64,000 bases of DNA from Fodinibacter sp963811825 (GCA_963811825.1 CAWESS010000024.1:124001-188000), one strand, 5' to 3'. Shown: positions 11,201-20,401, counted from the first letter of the stretch. Translations and numbers: made by a program. The notes: generated by a model from the sequence alone, not told the origin.

Positions 11201-13200
11201 ACGTGAGCGTGTGTGTCGCCGTTCGAGGTGAGCGGGTTGGTGGTCGGTGGTCACGAGTTCGCGGTGCGGGCGACCGACGCTGCGGGCAACACCGACGCGA
11301 CGCCGGCGGTGCACACCTGGACGGTGGTGGAGCCGGCGGACATCACGGCCCCGCAGACCAGGATCGACTCCGGACCGCCCGAGGTGACCGAGGACGAGTC
11401 GGCGACGTTTGAGTTCTCCGCGGATGAGGCTGGCGACGTTTGAGTGCGCGCTGGATGACGGGGAGTATGCGGCGTGCAGTTCGCCGTTCGAGGTGAGCGG
11501 CTTGGTGGTGGGTGGGCACGAGTTCGCGGTGCGGGCGACCGACACTGCGGGGAACACCGACGCGACGCCGGCGGTGCACACCTGGACGGTGGTGGATCCG
11601 GCGGACATCACGGCGCCGCAGACGACGGTCGACTCCGGCCCGCCCGAGGTGACCGAGGCCGTGTCGGCGACGTTTGACGTTCTCCGCGGATGAGGCTGGC
11701 GTCGTTTGAGTGCGCGCTGGATGACGGGGAGTACGCGGCGTGCAGTTCACCCTTCGAGGTGAGCGGGTCTGGTGGTCGGTGGGCATGAGTTCGCGGTGCG
11801 CGCGACCGACACTGCGGGCAACACAGATGCGACTCCGGCGGTGCATACCTGGACGGTGGTGGAGCCGGCGGATGTCACGGCCCCGCAGACGAGGATCGAC
11901 TCGGGCCCGGAGGGAAGCACGACGAGCCCGAGTGCGTCGTTGATGTTCTCCGCGGATGAGGTGGCGACGTTTGAGTGCGCGCTCGACGGGGCTGCGTACG
12001 TGAGCTTGCCGTGTCGCCGTTCGAGGTGAGCGGTCTGGTGGTCGGTGGGCATGAGTTCGCGGTGCGGGCGACCGACAGCCGCGGGCAACACCGATGCGAC
12101 GCCGGCGGTGCACACCTGGACGGTGGTGGCTCCGGCGGACATCACGGCCCCGCAGACCAGGATCGACTCGGGCCCGGAGGTGAGCACGACGAGCACGAGT
12201 GCGTCGTTGACGTTCTCCGCGGATGAGGCTGGCGTCGTTTGAGTGCGCGCTCGACGGGGCTGCGTTCACGCCTGTCTGTCGCCGTTCGAGGTGAGCTGGG
12301 TTGGTGGTCGGTGGTCATGAGTTCGCGGTGCGGGCCACCGACACTGCGGGCAACACCGACGCGACACCGGCGGTGCACACCTGGACGGTGGTGGCTCCGG
12401 CGGACACCACGGCCCCGCAGACGAGGATCGACTCGGGCCCGGAGGCGAGCACGACGAGCACGAGTGCGTCGTTGACGTTCTCCGCGGATGAGGCTGGCGT
12501 CGTTTGAGTGCGCGCTCGACGGTGCTGCGTTCACGCCTTGTCTGTCGCCGGTCGTCGTGACTGGGTTGGTGGTCGGTGGTCACGAGTTCGCGGTGCGGGC
12601 CACCGACAGCTGCGGGCAACACCGACGCGACACCGGCGGTCCACACCTGGACGGTGCGTGGCCCCTCCCACCTGTTCCGTCTCCACGCTGACGGCAGCAC
12701 CCGACGCCGACAGCTGGGTACTTCGATCCTCTCCGACCAGCAACTACCGCCAGGACTCCGTGCTCAAGGTCGACACGAAGTCGCGCGCCGATGCCCGCGC
12801 GCTCGTCCGATTCGCATTGCCGCCGATCCCGGAGGGTTGCACCGTCGTGAGCGCCAGCCTGCGGCTCTATGCGAGTTCGTACAAGGCACAGCGTTCATTG
12901 GGGGCGTTCCGTCTCGGCGCTGCGTGGACCGAGGCTGCTGTCACCTGGAACTCCCAGCCAGCCACCGCTGGCGCTGCGGCGACGGTGCCATCGGGCCCTG
13001 GCTACCGGGAGTGGCAGGTTGCCGCACTGGTGAAGGCCATGTACACGCAGGGCAACCACGGCTTCCTCATCCGGGACATGGTCGAGGGAGGGAGGTCCGC
13101 CGAGCAGGCATTCCACAGCCGTGAAAAGGGTTCCGACAACCCGCCCCGACTCGTGATCGGACTGGCGCCCTCGACAGCCATTGCGGGGCGCAGCCGGATC
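8216..13200 (+). CDS. very large secreted surface protein: DNRLRE - beta-helix - Ig-like repeats - DNRLRE (heavily frameshifted)
   Basis: The N-terminus MELLAHSRRWPVALVASIVA is a signal peptide (Arg-Arg-Trp then hydrophobic core); ATG 8156 is an alternative start. A first DNRLRE-type domain follows (SADAWVDANSTQSNKGSD, RSLVRFSLP, STWSESTVTWGSQPA, YAREKGENPPQLVIRF). At about 8850-10010 comes a right-handed beta-helix of the NosD/pectate-lyase sort (GLHIGADRLILDLGGHTIDG, repeated N-x-x-x-GN-x-V-x-x-N turns). Ten Ig-like repeats span 10024-12656, then a second DNRLRE domain (ADSWVLRSSPTSNYRQDS, AAWTEAAVTWNSQPATAGAA, HSREKGSDNPPRLVIGL). The frame shifts dozens of times, so the exact end (about 13180-13260) is uncertain. 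The product would be an extracellular, probably carbohydrate- or surface-interacting, protein. Confidence 0.7.
10024..12656 (+). repeat. array of ten ~266-bp tandem repeats encoding Ig-like domains
   Basis: Units begin near 10024, 10287, 10550, 10817, 11085, 11351, 11618, 11885, 12152 and 12416, each about 266 bp (about 89 residues). The consensus runs PQTRIDSGPE, TSTSASLTFSADEA, FECALDGAAYVSC, SPFEVSGLVVGGHEFAVRAT, DAAGNTDATPAVHTWTVV. This is the common actinobacterial extracellular beta-sandwich repeat with paired cysteines. The first unit is diverged (DEHGNADPTPAVHTWTID), the rest are near-identical in DNA, which indicates recent expansion or gene conversion. Almost every unit has a frame break at the same spot, GAGGCTGGCGT(A)CGTTTGAG; only the unit near 11960 (GAGGTGGCG) stays in frame there. 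Confidence 0.85.
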
Positions 13201-13325
13201 ACCGTGACCCGGGAGGACTCCTCGTTCGCACGATTCTGTTTGCTCGGCGCTCCCGCCTCGGGTGAGGATGGTCGTTCACCCCACCACCTACGTGCCGTCA
13301 AGGACTGGTTCATCCGGAGTCTGTC

Positions 13326-14588
13326 GTGCTGTCCGCCTACGCCCCCCTCTTCCGGGTTCCCGGAGCCCTGCGCTTCATCGCCGGGACCTCGCTGTCCCGC
13401 ACCGGGGGGTCGATGTTCGGTGTCGCCGTCATCGTCATGGTCAGCGAGCGCCGCGGCTCGTTCGGGGTGGCCGGGGCCGTCTCGGCCGTCGGCGTGGCGG
13501 TGCTCGCGGTGGCCGGGCCGGTCATCGGGCGGCTCATCGACAAACACGGTCAGCGCCGAGTGGCCCTGCCGTTCATCATCCTGTCGTCGTGCGCCGGAGT
13601 GCTCACGGCGTTCTTCTCGTGGACCGACGCCGCCGTCTGGACGCTCTTCGTCTTCTACGGCCTGAGCGCGGTGCTGCCCGAGCCCGGGCCGATGTCGCGA
13701 GCCCGCTGGGCGCACATCTTCCGCGACGACCCCGACCGGCTGCACACCGCGATGTCCTTCGAGCAGGTCGCCGACGAGGCGTCCTTCGTGCTCGGCCCGG
13801 TGCTCGCGGTGCTCGTGTCGACGCTGTGGTTCCCCGAGGCCGGGCTCATCATCGCCGAGCTGATGTTCACGGCGGGCATGCTCATCTTCCTCGCGGCCCG
13901 CGCGACCGAACCGCCGGTCGTGCCGCACGCAGACCGCCCTGCGGGGTTGGCGGTGCGGCGCCCGGGGCTGCTCCTCGTCGCCACCGCGCTCGTGATGACC
14001 GGCGTCATCTTCGGCGCCAACGAGGTCATCGCCGTCGCCTACGCGGAGGAGGAAGGGGCCAAGACCTTCTCGAGCGTCATCCTCGGTGGCTTCGCGCTGG
14101 GGTCGACCATCGCGGGGTTGCTGTTCGGCACCCGCATCTTCCGCTCGACCATGACGCACCGGCTGCTGCTCGCCGCGGGTGGGATGTTCGTCCTCGAGGT
14201 GCCGGCCCTGTTCGTCGGTGGGTTGTGGCCGCTGGCCGTGGTCATGTTCATCGCCGGCTCGGCGACGGCCCCGCTGCTCATCACCAGCCTGTCGCTGGCG
14301 CAGCGCCTCGTTCCCAAGGCGCTGGTGACCGAGGGCATGGCGGTGGCGATCACCGGCATCCTCATCGGTATCTCGGCGGGTTCCGCGGTGGCGGGCTGGG
14401 CCATCGAGGCCTGGGGCGCTCAGCCGGCGTACATCGTGCCGGTCGTCGCGGGTGCGTGCGCGTCCGTGATCATCGCCGCCCGGTACCGGTACGTCGAGCG
14501 GGCCGAGCTCGCCGCCGCAGCCGAGCACGCGCCCATGACCCCTGCTCCGTCGCCCGCCACCGATCCCGCCCCGACCTCCGCCACCTGA
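13326..14588 (+). CDS. MFS transporter, 12-helix
   Basis: 420 residues with about twelve hydrophobic segments, for example FGVAGAVSAVGVAVLAVAGP, VALPFIILSSCAGVLTAFF, VILGGFALGSTIAGLLFGT and ALVTEGMAVAITGILIGISA. The loop between helices 2 and 3 reads GRLIDKHGQRRVALP, the MFS signature G-x-x-x-D-x-x-G-x-R-R. It starts GTG 13326 (VLSAYAPLFRVPGALRFIAG) and ends with a Pro/Ala-rich cytoplasmic tail. The frame is intact, in contrast to the preceding gene. It is convergent with the PTS EIIC gene (8 bp apart). The substrate is unknown; the form resembles drug- or sugar-efflux members. Confidence 0.8.
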   Translation: MLSAYAPLFRVPGALRFIAGTSLSRTGGSMFGVAVIVMVSERRGSFGVAGAVSAVGVAVLAVAGPVIGRLIDKHGQRRVALPFIILSSCAGVLTAFFSWTDAAVWTLFVFYGLSAVLPEPGPMSRARWAHIFRDDPDRLHTAMSFEQVADEASFVLGPVLAVLVSTLWFPEAGLIIAELMFTAGMLIFLAARATEPPVVPHADRPAGLAVRRPGLLLVATALVMTGVIFGANEVIAVAYAEEEGAKTFSSVILGGFALGSTIAGLLFGTRIFRSTMTHRLLLAAGGMFVLEVPALFVGGLWPLAVVMFIAGSATAPLLITSLSLAQRLVPKALVTEGMAVAITGILIGISAGSAVAGWAIEAWGAQPAYIVPVVAGACASVIIAARYRYVERAELAAAAEHAPMTPAPSPATDPAPTSAT

Positions 14589-14596
14589 TCGGGGGG

Positions 14597-15860
14597 TCAG
14601 CTCGTCTTCGCGTCCTGGGTGTCGACGGCGAGGGACTCCTCGCCCTCCTCCTCCCGGCCGGGGGTGCGCAGGTTCCACCGGCGGATGACGAAGCGGAACA
14701 ACACGTAGTAGACCACCGCGTACCCCAGCCCCATGACGATGAGCAGCCCCGGTCTGGTGGCGATGTTCCAGTTGAGAGCGAAGTCGAACAACCCTGCGCT
14801 GAAGCCGAACCCGTCCCTGATCTCCAAGCGCGTTGGCCAGCGCCATCGACGTCCCGGTGAGCACCGCGTGGATGACGTACAGCGGCCACGCGACGAACAT
14901 GAAGGCGAACTCGATCGGCTCGGTGACGCCCGTGAGGAACGAGGTGAGGGCGACCGAGGCCATCAGGCCACCGACGGCCTTCTTCGCCTTGGGCTTGGCC
15001 TCCTGGTAGATCGCGAGCGCCGCGGCGGGCAGGGCGAACATCATGATGGGGAAGAAGCCGGTCATGAAGGCTCCGGCCGTGGGGTCGCCCTTGAGGAAGC
15101 GGGCGATGTCGCCCTGCACCGTCTCGCCACCGGCGGGGGTGTAGTCGCCGAGGATGAACCACGGCACGGAGTTGAGGATGTGGTGCAGGCCGAGGGGGAT
15201 GAGCAGCCGGTTGGCCGTGCCGTAGATGAAGCCGCCGATGATCGAGTTCGCGGCGACCCACTCGCCGAGGTCGGTGAGGACGGCATCGAAGGCCGGGTAG
15301 ATGACCGCGAGCAGCACGGCGAGGACGAGGGTCGCGAACCCGGTGACGATCGGCACGAAGCGCCGGCCCCCGAAGAACGCGAGGTAGGGCGGCAGGGAGA
15401 TCCGGTAGTACTTCTGCCAGAGGAACGCCGCGATGAGTCCGCAGAGGATGCCGCCGAGCACCCCGTAGTTGATCAGTTCCTGGTCCTCACCCGGCTTGGG
15501 CGCGGGCAGGATGAAGGGCGACACGGCATCCCCGACACCCTTGAAGACGAGGTAGCCGACGACGGCCGCGAGGGCGGTCGAGCCGTCGGCCTTCTTCGCC
15601 ATGCCGATGGCGACCCCGACCGCGAACAGCAGCGGGAGGTTGGCGAACAGGGCGCCGCCACCGGCACCGAGGACGGCAGCGACCATCTCCCACCCGAGGC
15701 CGTCGGCTCCGAGCAGGTCCGGCTGGCCCAGCCGCAGCATGAGGGCCGCCACGGGCAGCGCGGCGATGGGCAGCATGAGGCTGCGCCCGAACTTCTGGAT
15801 CGGGGCGAGGTTGAACCGCTTCCTCGCGGTCCCCTCTGCCGTCACGTCAGCCGTCGTCAT
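14597..15860 (-). CDS. PTS transporter EIIC subunit, glucose/N-acetylglucosamine family (one frameshift)
   Basis: About 421 residues of membrane channel for phosphotransferase sugar uptake. Start MTTADVTAEGTARKRFNLAP at 15860 with GGAGG upstream. Family blocks: QKFGRSLMLPIAALPVAALM, LFANLPLLFAVGVAIGMAKK, GLHHILNSVPWFILGDY, and TSFLTGVTEPIEFAFMF, the last being the EIIC glucose-family GITEPIE motif with the substrate-contacting glutamate. Near 14830 the frame jumps from ALANALG to RDGFGFSAGLFDFALNW; the C-terminus ends DTQDAKTS at 14597. It is divergent from a separate EIIB gene, and no EIIA is seen here. Specificity (GlcNAc versus glucose) is not decidable. Confidence 0.85.
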
Positions 15861-15946
15861 GGTGGTGGTGCCTCCTGGGGCGGGTGGGGTGAGAGGCTGA
15901 CACCATCGCACTGGCGTGTCAAACGCCCCGAAAGGACCCTCCAGGC

Positions 15947-16180
15947 ATGAGCACCAAGGCAGAGCAGATCCTCGCCGCCCTCGGCGGCCCCGAGAACATC
16001 ATCGAGATCGAGCCGTGCATCACCCGGCTGCGCACCGAGGTCAAGAACCCGTCCCTCGTCGACGAGGCGGCGCTGAAGGCCGCCGGCGCCCACGGCGTCA
16101 TCTCCGCCGGGCAGGTCGTCCAGGTCGTCGTCGGCCCGGAGGCCGACAACCTCGCCGAGGACATCGAGGACCTGATGTGA
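15947..16180 (+). CDS. PTS glucose-family EIIB subunit
   Basis: 77 residues, the size of an isolated EIIB domain. MSTKAEQILAALGGPENIIE then EPCITRLRTEVKN contains the phosphorylated cysteine in the signature P-C-I/A-T-R-L-R. GAHGVISAGQVVQVVVGPEA completes the fold. It would accept phosphate from an EIIA encoded elsewhere and pass it to the sugar moving through the divergently encoded EIIC. The ATG at 15947 has AAAGGA upstream. It is followed with a GTGA-type overlap by the HAD phosphatase gene, so the two are coupled. Confidence 0.9.
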   Translation: MSTKAEQILAALGGPENIIEIEPCITRLRTEVKNPSLVDEAALKAAGAHGVISAGQVVQVVVGPEADNLAEDIEDLM

Positions 16181-16833
16181 GGACCGAGGCAGCGAGGGTC
16201 CGCCCGAGCGCCCTGCTCCTCGACCTCGACGGCACCCTCGTCGACTCCGAGCCGATCCACCGGGCCGGGTTCGAGCGGTGGTTCGCCCACCGCGGCTGGC
16301 CCTTCGATCCCGAGGTGGCTGCGCTGTTCACGGGCCGCCGTGCCGACGACGTCTTCCGCACCGTCGACGGTCCGTGGAGCGGGGGCGATCCCACGCAGAT
16401 GTTCGACGAGATCGTCGCACTCGTCCCCCGTGACCGGCTCCCGGATGCCGTGCCGGGCGCGGTGGCGAGCATGGAGCGTGCCGCTGTGGCCGGCATCCCC
16501 CTCGCGCTCGTCACGTCGGCCAGCGTCCAGTGGGCCGACAAGGCGCTCGCGGCCCTGGGTGGGCTGGGCCGGTTCGACGTCGTCGTCACCCGCGACGACG
16601 TCGCCTCAGGCAAGCCGGACCCGTCCTGCTACGCCCTGGCGTGTGAGCGCCTCGGGGTGGATGCCGGTGCGGCGCTCGCGTGCGAGGACGCACCCAACGG
16701 GGTGCTCTCGGCCGTCGGGGCGGGGGTCGGCCACGTCGTCGGGGTGACGACGAGCTTCCCGGCGCAGGCGCTGCGGGAGGCGGGGGCGAGCACGACGATG
16801 GGCGACCTCACCGGCATCCCGACCCTGCTCTGA
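16177..16833 (+). CDS. HAD-superfamily phosphatase / beta-phosphoglucomutase-like
   Basis: 218 residues. LLLDLDGTLVDSEPIHRAGF holds HAD motif I (DxDGT), LALVTSASVQWADKAL motif II (T/S), SGKPDPSCYALACERLGV motif III (K), and CEDAPNGVLSAVGAGV motif IV (ED). The cap domain after motif I classes it with subclass I phosphatases acting on sugar phosphates. The start is GTG 16177, overlapping the EIIB stop, which suggests it handles the phosphorylated sugar delivered by the PTS (inference). It is followed by a long hairpin at 16856. Confidence 0.85.
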   Translation: MRTEAARVRPSALLLDLDGTLVDSEPIHRAGFERWFAHRGWPFDPEVAALFTGRRADDVFRTVDGPWSGGDPTQMFDEIVALVPRDRLPDAVPGAVASMERAAVAGIPLALVTSASVQWADKALAALGGLGRFDVVVTRDDVASGKPDPSCYALACERLGVDAGAALACEDAPNGVLSAVGAGVGHVVGVTTSFPAQALREAGASTTMGDLTGIPTLL

Positions 16834-16855
16834 GCCTTCCTGGGCCATGACGTGA

Positions 16856-16901
16856 GTTGGGTGCCGAGGTGGTCGTTGCAGCGACCACCTCGGCACCCAA
16901 C
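16856..16901. terminator. perfect 20-bp inverted repeat, probable bidirectional terminator
   Basis: Arms at 16856-16875 and 16882-16901 (GTTGGGTGCCGAGGTGGTCG and its exact complement) are separated by TTGCAG. It sits between two convergent genes, the HAD phosphatase and the exporter, as expected for a shared rho-independent terminator lacking a strong T-run. Its layout resembles the palindromes at 24.0-26.0 kb but the sequence differs. Confidence 0.7.
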
Positions 16902-16915
16902 ACCCGGTGGGGCCC

Positions 16916-18667
16916 TCAGGGGTGGGCGATCGCCGGGGCCTCGTTCGCGGCCTCGGCCTCGGCCTCGTCGGTCGCGCGCTGGCCGTAGGCCGAGCTCTTG
17001 CGCAGCTCGACGTTCGGGAGGAACAACATGATGACGAACCCGAACACCATGACCACGGCGCCGGTGAGGAACACCAGGTCCATCGCCTCGGAGAACCCGA
17101 TGAGGAACGGCTTCGCGAGCCGCTCGTCGAGGCCCGTGAGGAACGAGCTGTCCTGCAGCACACCGGAGGCCGCACCACCACTGGCCTGGGAGGCGGCGAA
17201 CTGCTCGGCGGCGGCGGCGTTCGCCGGGTCGGCCAGCGCCGCCTGGAAGTCGGCCGTCGGGACCGCGGCGGCCAGGGCCGTCGTGATCTTCTCGGAGGCC
17301 GTCGAGAACAGGATCGACAGGAACACGGCGGTGCCGAGCGTGCCGCCGATCTGGCGGGTGAAGGTGGCCGTCGAGGTGGCCACGCCGATCTGCTGCGGCG
17401 GCACGGCGTTCTGCACGGCCAAGGTGAGCGGCTGGAAGTTGAAGCCCAGGCCGACGCCGAACGCGAGCATGACGATCATCGTCTGCCACAGCGGGGTGTC
17501 GAACTCGACGTAGTGGAAGATGAACAACGAGATCGTGAGCAGCGCCGACCCGATGATGGGGAACATCCGGTAGCGGCCCGTGCGGGAGATGATCTGCCCC
17601 GACAGGATGGAGCCGATCATGATGCCGAGCGTCATGGGGAGCAGGAGCAGACCGGCCTCCGTGGGGGTCGCGCCCTTGACGATCTGCAGGTACAGCGGCA
17701 GGGCCGCGAGGCCACCGAACATGGCGACACCGATGAGCACCGACGCGGCCGACGAGACACCGACGGTCCGGTTGCGGAACATGGACAGCGGGAGGATGGC
17801 CTCCTCGCCCATGCGGGACTCCTGCCAGAAGAAGCCGATCGCCGAGGCGACACCGATGACGTAGCAGGCGATGGCGGCGCTGGAGGACCAGCCCCACTCG
17901 CGGCCCTGCTCGGCGACGAGCAGCAGCGGCACGAGAGCCACCGAGAGCAGCACGGCACCGGCCCAGTCGAGGCGGTGGTCGAGGCGCTGGTGGCGCAGGT
18001 GCAGCGTCTTGCTCACCACGGCCAGCGCGGCGATGCCGATCGGCACGTTCACGAGGAAGACCCAGCGCCAGCCGTCGATGCCGAGGATGGTGTCCTGGCC
18101 GGCGAAGAAGCCGCCGATGACCGGGCCGAGCACCGAGGCGGTGCCGAAGACGGCGAGGAAGTAGCCCTGGTACTTCGCGCGCTCACGGGGCGGCACGATG
18201 TCGCCGATGATCGCCAGCGCGAGCGAGAACAGGCCACCGGCGCCCAGGCCCTGCACCGCGCGGAAGAGCGCGAGGGTCTCCATCGAGGTGGCGAACGTAC
18301 ACAGCACCGAACCGACGATGAAGATCGAGATGGCGATGATGAACAGGTTCTTGCGGCCGTAGATGTCGCCGAGCTTGCCGTACAGCGGGGTGACGATCGT
18401 CGCGGTGATGAGGTAGGCGGTCGTCGCCCAGGCCTGGTGGTTCAGGCCCTGCAGGTCGTCGGCGATGGTGCGGATGGCCGTGGCGACGATGGTCTGGTCC
18501 AGGGCGGCCAGGAACATGCCCATCATCAGGCCGATGAGGATCGTGACGATCTGGCGGTGGGTCAGCGGGCCTTCGGGGCGGTCAGGTTCCGCGGCGAGTG
18601 GTCCGCGCGCGAGAGATCCTTCGGGTGCTCCGGAGGCTCCGGCGGCGGCAGGGGTGGGGGTGGTCAT
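16916..18667 (-). CDS. DHA2-family MFS multidrug exporter, 14-helix
   Basis: 583 residues. Helix 1 and its loop read FLAALDQTIVATAIRTIADD, which matches the DHA2 motif LDxTIVNVALPTI. YGKLGDIYGRKNLF is MFS motif A, and FGTASVLGPVIGGFFAG is motif C of drug/H+ antiporters. About fourteen hydrophobic segments can be counted, with a long extracellular Ala-rich loop before the last two. The start ATG 18667 overlaps the TGA of the upstream marR gene, so repressor and pump are coupled. Drug efflux under MarR control is the standard arrangement; the actual substrate is unknown. Confidence 0.9.
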   Translation of the reverse strand: MTTPTPAAAGASGAPEGSLARGPLAAEPDRPEGPLTHRQIVTILIGLMMGMFLAALDQTIVATAIRTIADDLQGLNHQAWATTAYLITATIVTPLYGKLGDIYGRKNLFIIAISIFIVGSVLCTFATSMETLALFRAVQGLGAGGLFSLALAIIGDIVPPRERAKYQGYFLAVFGTASVLGPVIGGFFAGQDTILGIDGWRWVFLVNVPIGIAALAVVSKTLHLRHQRLDHRLDWAGAVLLSVALVPLLLVAEQGREWGWSSSAAIACYVIGVASAIGFFWQESRMGEEAILPLSMFRNRTVGVSSAASVLIGVAMFGGLAALPLYLQIVKGATPTEAGLLLLPMTLGIMIGSILSGQIISRTGRYRMFPIIGSALLTISLFIFHYVEFDTPLWQTMIVMLAFGVGLGFNFQPLTLAVQNAVPPQQIGVATSTATFTRQIGGTLGTAVFLSILFSTASEKITTALAAAVPTADFQAALADPANAAAAEQFAASQASGGAASGVLQDSSFLTGLDERLAKPFLIGFSEAMDLVFLTGAVVMVFGFVIMLFLPNVELRKSSAYGQRATDEAEAEAANEAPAIAHP

Positions 18668-19140
18668 CGGGTGGTCCTCGTGTTCAGGGTGGTCAGGGAG
18701 GCCTCGAGGTCCGAGGCGAAGTGGCGCAGGTGGTTGGAGAACTCGGCGACGGCGTCGTCGTCCCAGTCGGCGAGCAGGCCCTGGAGCCACCGGTCGCGGT
18801 CGTCGCGGATGGCGTGGAGCAGGGCCCGACCCTCGTCCGTGAGCGTCAGTGCCTGCGCTCGGCCGTCGTCGGGATCGGGGCCGCGCGTGACGAAGCCGAG
18901 GTCGACCAGGGTGCTCACCTGGCGGCTCACGGTCGAGACGTCGGAGTGGATCACCTCGGCCAGGGCGGAGACGCGCAGCGGTGCGGCGAGGAGGTTGAAC
19001 AGCAGCGGGTAGGCCATGGGGTCGACCTGCGGGTGCTGTCGGGGGGCCTGCTGGCGCACGTGGTGCAGCAGTTTGACGACCCTGATGAGGTCGTCTCCGA
19101 GGGTGGCCGTCAGTGACGACGGCGTTGAGCTGAACGGCAT
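18664..19140 (-). CDS. MarR-family transcriptional regulator
   Basis: 158 residues with a winged helix: LRVSALAEVIHSDVSTVSRQ, VSTLVDLGFVTRGPDPDDGR, AQALTLTDEGRALLHAI. The wing D-P-D-D-G-R-A is characteristic of MarR. It starts MPFSSTPSSLTATLGDDLIR at 19140 and ends overlapping the exporter start by four bases. It most likely represses its own operon and is released by a ligand that the pump exports. The palindrome ATACAACTAT-like stretch near 19170-19185 (TTGCACCATACAACTATCGG) lies upstream and may hold the operator, but I cannot define it exactly. Confidence 0.9.
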   Translation of the reverse strand: MPFSSTPSSLTATLGDDLIRVVKLLHHVRQQAPRQHPQVDPMAYPLLFNLLAAPLRVSALAEVIHSDVSTVSRQVSTLVDLGFVTRGPDPDDGRAQALTLTDEGRALLHAIRDDRDRWLQGLLADWDDDAVAEFSNHLRHFASDLEASLTTLNTRTTR

Positions 19141-19241
19141 CCGAAAAGTCCTTCCACACAGTTGCTTGCACCATACAACTATCGGGAGCCTTCGCTCATT
19201 CCCGGGTTCCGGAGCCATTTCTCGGATGCCGTTCGCGCGTC

Positions 19242-19715
19242 TCAGGCGTTGTGCGCGCCGAGGTGGTGGAGCAGGTTGTGGCCGAACCGCTGGCCCATGA
19301 TCGCGATGACCCCGCGCATGGCGGTGGTCACGGCCGGGCGGAGCAGGCCGGGGAAGGGCAGGTCGACGGTGATCGTCATCGACGTCTCGAGGTGGGTGCC
19401 CTTGGCGCGCTGCTCGAGGGCATAGAACCCGACGACGCCGGCCGTCTCGTCGGCGCCGGGAGCGGGGTCGTGGGTGAAGTCGATGCGGTGGGGCTCGTCG
19501 AACTGCATCCGCTCGCGGAAGGTGAAGGAGAAGCTCTTGCCGAGCACCGGGATCTTGGTCAGCTGCCACACCCAGTGCTCGCCGTGCTCGGTGACCGAGT
19601 GCAGGAAGGGCGTGAGCCGCGCGAGGAGCTCGGGGTCGGTGAGCACCTGCCACACCTCGTCGATCTCAGCGGTCACGGTTGCCACCGAGCGGTTCGAGGT
19701 CGTGAACGTGGCCAT
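19242..19715 (-). CDS. SRPBCC-family (START-like) polyketide cyclase/dehydrase-type protein
   Basis: 157 residues. The opening TSNRSVATVTAEIDEVWQVL followed by DPELLARLTPFLHSV is the usual first strand and helix of a Bet v1/SRPBCC hydrophobic-cavity fold, and LETSMTITVDLPFPGLL with a C-terminal helix RGVIAIMGQRFGHNLLHHL completes it. A ligand-binding or cyclase role is generic; no specific substrate can be assigned. It stands between the marR operon and tetR, all on the same strand, with 100 bp upstream of the marR start and 38 bp to the tetR stop. Confidence 0.7.
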   Translation of the reverse strand: MATFTTSNRSVATVTAEIDEVWQVLTDPELLARLTPFLHSVTEHGEHWVWQLTKIPVLGKSFSFTFRERMQFDEPHRIDFTHDPAPGADETAGVVGFYALEQRAKGTHLETSMTITVDLPFPGLLRPAVTTAMRGVIAIMGQRFGHNLLHHLGAHNA

Positions 19716-19753
19716 CCGTGAACCCTAACCGCGCCCGGGCGGCCGTTCGGGAC

Positions 19754-20347
19754 TCACGGTCGTAGGAGCCGGTCGACCGTGTCGAGGAGCATGTCCTTCT
19801 CGGCCGTGGTGTCGAACGGTCGTTCGCCCGCTGCCCGGCCGACGAACCCGTCGACCACCGCGAGCACCCACGTGCACACCCGGTCGGCCGGGACGTCACG
19901 GCGGACCGCGCCCGCATCGCGGGCGGCGACGATCCACGGCAGGAGGCCGTCGTGCTGGGCGTCCTCGTCACGGCGAAGCGCCGCGGCGACGGTCGGCGTG
20001 GACATCACGGCCCCGACGGCGCGGACGAAGCCGGGCAGTCGTGGGTCGGCGAGGTCGTCGGCCGTGTGCGCGATGAAGTCCGCGACGACGCGACGGGCGT
20101 CCTGTCGGCCCTTCTGCGCACGGAACCAGGCGGCGGTCTCGTCCGTGCCGAGGTCGAGGATGGCGAGGAGGACGTCGAGCTTGGTGGGGAAGTAGTGGAA
20201 GAACGTGCCCGACCCGATGCCGGCCCGTCGGCAGATGGCGGCCGTCGTCGTCCCGGCGTATCCCTCGGCGGCGAAGCACGTGAGGGCGGCGTCGATGATG
20301 ACGAGGCGCCGAGCCTCGTACCGGGCGGGGTTGACCGTGCGTGACAT
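19754..20347 (-). CDS. TetR-family transcriptional regulator
   Basis: 197 residues. The N-terminal HTH reads RRLVIIDAALTCFAAEGYAG, TTTAAICRRAGIGSGTFFHY, FPTKLDVLLAILD, typical TetR helices 1-4 with the F-Y/H-Y-F-x-x-K motif. The C-terminal helices form the ligand pocket (TWVLAVVDGFVGRAAGERPF). The start ATG 20347 is 14 bases from a perfect palindrome at 20361-20376, the likely operator. A W/P-rich membrane protein gene is transcribed divergently from the same interval and is the best candidate target. Confidence 0.9.
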   Translation of the reverse strand: MSRTVNPARYEARRLVIIDAALTCFAAEGYAGTTTAAICRRAGIGSGTFFHYFPTKLDVLLAILDLGTDETAAWFRAQKGRQDARRVVADFIAHTADDLADPRLPGFVRAVGAVMSTPTVAAALRRDEDAQHDGLLPWIVAARDAGAVRRDVPADRVCTWVLAVVDGFVGRAAGERPFDTTAEKDMLLDTVDRLLRP

Positions 20348-20360
20348 GAGACCCCTTTGC

Positions 20361-20376
20361 TAGAGTGGCGACTCTA
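20361..20376. promoter_or_regulatory. palindromic operator, probably for the TetR regulator
   Basis: TAGAGTGGCGACTCTA is a perfect inverted repeat (6-bp arms, 4-bp centre) in the 54-bp interval between the divergent tetR gene and the membrane protein gene. AT-rich TCTATTATTG overlaps its right side and could be a -10 region. Position and symmetry fit TetR binding that controls both genes; the link to this regulator is inference. Confidence 0.65.
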
Positions 20377-20401
20377 TTATTGCGTCAGGGAGGTGGAGTC
20401 G

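Noticed and set aside
10024..12656. CRISPR-like regular repeats
   Set aside because: Units are 266 bp, contiguous and protein-coding with no spacers; no cas genes nearby.
13000..15900. Very long open frames antisense to the MFS and PTS genes
   Set aside because: They lack family motifs, are rich in Arg/His/Asp as expected of GC-rich shadows, and run against genes with clear motifs on the other strand.
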